64,000 nt of DNA, from NCBI RefSeq assembly GCF_003853645.1, contig NZ_QTPO01000013.1, forward strand, positions 111,390 through 175,389. Direction: 5' to 3'. This DNA comes from Burkholderia sp. Bp9143 (GTDB lineage Bacteria > Pseudomonadota > Gammaproteobacteria > Burkholderiales > Burkholderiaceae). Below are positions 62,658 through 64,000 of this stretch, one piece after another. A program made the translations under genes and the position numbers. The number at the start of each line of letters is the position of its first letter. Position 1 is the first letter of the stretch. The notes under the pieces are model-generated. The model worked only from the letters and a program-made list of their open reading frames with translations, ran no database searches and had not been told where the DNA came from.

Positions 62658-63464
62658 TCACGCAACCGCTCGACGCACATCGATCTCCACGCTGAGGGAT
62701 CCGCCACCCCCCTGTCTGCTGCACCCTCTGACTGGAGATGCGCCGTGATAATCCATGCCGACCGCCAGCTTCACGTAATGTTCGTTGGGGCAGATGTTGT
62801 TCGCGGGATCGAAGCCAACCCAGCCGAGACCCTCCACATACGCTCCCGCCCACGCATGGCTGGCCGCCTGTCGCTCTTGGCCGTCCATCAGCAGATAGCC
62901 CGAGATATAGCGTGCCGGAATACCGAGCCGGCGGGAGGCTGCAATGAAAACGTGCGCATAGTCCTGGCAAACGCCCTTTCCGCCGGTCCATGCCGTCTCG
63001 GCATCGGTATCGACATCCGTGACGCCGGTTGCAAATTCGAACTGGTCATGGATCGCCTCCATCAGGTCATGGAGCACCATCAGCTGATTCGATACGCCAG
63101 AAAACGACATCGCGAATGCTTCGAGCGCGCCCCCCGCCCTGGTCAACTGCGTTTCACGCAGAAACAGCCACGGATGAGCACAATCATCGAGGTAGCCAAC
63201 CACACCCGTCACGTCGCGCGTCGTCACGTTTCCGACGGATTCGATCACAATCTCGCTCGCGTTCGAAACGTGGTCTGCAAGGTCGATTCGATTCCCGAAT
63301 CCGTCTAGATACGACAGCCCGGGCTGCTTGCCATTGACCCGAATCTCCCAATCGACGACCGTCTGACACGCATTCGACAGTGGATGAAGACACATGCGTT
63401 GAATAGCCTGCTGCACGGGTGCATCGTAGACATAGCGGGACGTATGAACAATCGAGAGTTGCAT
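62658..63464 (-). CDS. transglutaminase-like protease family protein
   Basis: 268 residues from the ATG at 63464 (MQLSIVHTSRYVYDAPV). Starts with the bacterial transglutaminase N-terminal domain and continues to the core with the triad: Cys in GGKGVCQDYAHVFIAASRRLG, His in AASHAWAGAYVEG, Asp in LGWVGFDPANN. It starts 8 bases after the stop of the upstream alpha-E gene. In many proteobacteria this gene family and alpha-E are neighbours of a circularly permuted ATP-grasp gene, suggesting a peptide or protein-modification unit. Confidence 0.88.
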   Translation of the reverse strand: MQLSIVHTSRYVYDAPVQQAIQRMCLHPLSNACQTVVDWEIRVNGKQPGLSYLDGFGNRIDLADHVSNASEIVIESVGNVTTRDVTGVVGYLDDCAHPWLFLRETQLTRAGGALEAFAMSFSGVSNQLMVLHDLMEAIHDQFEFATGVTDVDTDAETAWTGGKGVCQDYAHVFIAASRRLGIPARYISGYLLMDGQERQAASHAWAGAYVEGLGWVGFDPANNICPNEHYVKLAVGMDYHGASPVRGCSRQGGGGSLSVEIDVRRAVA

Positions 63465-63472
63465 GATTGCGT

Positions 63473-64000
63473 TTAGTTGAAGTTGTACGCCTGGGCGATT
63501 TCGAGCCCCAGTCGGTGGTTGCGCCGAATGAATCCAGTCAGGAATTCGTGCAGGCCGTTCTTGAAGATGCGTTCGATCGTACTGTCGGACAGCATCGTGA
63601 GCATCTGGGCCGCGGTGTCGTGGCATGCGTGAGCGGCACCATGCTCTTTCACGAGCAGGTTGAGACTCGACATCACGCGGCCGTAGCAATAGCGCAGCGA
63701 ACGCGGCATGCGGCCGTTCAGGATCAGGTAATCGGCGATGTTCATCGGCTTGTACTGCACGTCGTATACCCAGCGGTAAGAGTTGTTGGCTTCGACCGAC
63801 CGCAAGATCGACTCCCAGTGGTTGGTATCGAGCAGCGTGCCGACGTGCGACACCGACGGCAGCAGCAGGTGGTATTTCACGTCGAGGATCCGCGCGGTGT
63901 TGTCCGCCCGCTCGATGAACGCACCGATCTGCGCGAAATCGAAGATCTCGTTGCGCAGCATCGTGCTGTAGAAGCTGCCGAGGATCAGCGCGGTTTCGCG
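63473..64000 (-). CDS. alpha-E domain protein (DUF403), truncated at the window edge
   Basis: The C-terminal 175 residues are present and the gene continues beyond base 64000. The visible part begins RETALILGSFYSTMLRNEIF and contains FIERADNTARILDVKYHLLL, the hallmark of alpha-E proteins, and ends NHRLGLEIAQAYNFN. It sits 8 bases upstream of the transglutaminase gene. These proteins commonly occur with a circularly permuted ATP-grasp protein, expected just to the right. Confidence 0.88.
   Translation of the reverse strand, partial: RETALILGSFYSTMLRNEIFDFAQIGAFIERADNTARILDVKYHLLLPSVSHVGTLLDTNHWESILRSVEANNSYRWVYDVQYKPMNIADYLILNGRMPRSLRYCYGRVMSSLNLLVKEHGAAHACHDTAAQMLTMLSDSTIERIFKNGLHEFLTGFIRRNHRLGLEIAQAYNFN

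Overview
The window is about 64 kb of GC-rich (roughly 62-65%) bacterial DNA. Many LysR and AraC regulators, a malate:quinone oxidoreductase, a YqjD-type DUF883 protein, a Wza-type export lipoprotein and a second RpoD-like sigma factor suggest a beta-proteobacterium of the Burkholderia cepacia type. The rich accessory content points to a secondary chromosome. The genus is an inference from gene types and composition; there is no rRNA or tRNA here to fix it.

Layout. 0.4-12.3 kb: a Wza-like lipoprotein gene, an FmdB zinc-ribbon protein, a cold-shock protein, a primary-type sigma-70 factor, a LysR/aldo-keto reductase divergent pair, a small membrane protein, and two AraC-type regulators (one GlxA-like). 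13.0-21.7 kb: an unusual cluster with a DUF6817-like protein, a JmjC/RoxA-type oxygenase, a transketolase split into two genes, two family-2 glycosyltransferases, a Rossmann dehydrogenase-like protein, an asparagine-synthetase homologue without the glutaminase cysteine, and a 101-residue basic protein with two copies of a D-G-D-T-x-G-G motif. It looks like a dedicated modification pathway, possibly for a peptide or small protein. 22.1-41.2 kb: a Tc (insecticidal) toxin locus with a fused TcB-TcC protein whose exchangeable tip looks like a clan-CD (caspase/CHAT-type) cysteine peptidase, and a very large TcA with a PA14 insert and cysteine clusters.

41.4-48.7 kb: a catabolic region with LysR regulators, an NTF2-like exported protein, a Tat-exported polysaccharide deacetylase, an MFS transporter, a CHMI-type tautomerase, an SDR lacking its catalytic Tyr/Lys, and a VOC protein. 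49.1-59.1 kb: a MocR regulator divergent from a five-gene set (nitrilase-like amidase, oversized Orn/Lys/Arg decarboxylase, ATP-grasp ligase, C45 Ntn acyltransferase/hydrolase, dicarboxylate symporter), which reads as an uncharacterised amide-forming or amide-cleaving pathway under one regulator. 59.4-64 kb: a Fis-like small protein, mqo, a DUF883 protein, and a transglutaminase/alpha-E pair running off the right edge.

Three regions deserve attention: the split-transketolase/AsnB/small-protein cluster, the TcC tip effector, and the decarboxylase/ATP-grasp/C45 operon. No CRISPR array, tRNA, rRNA, intact insertion sequence or integrase was recognised.
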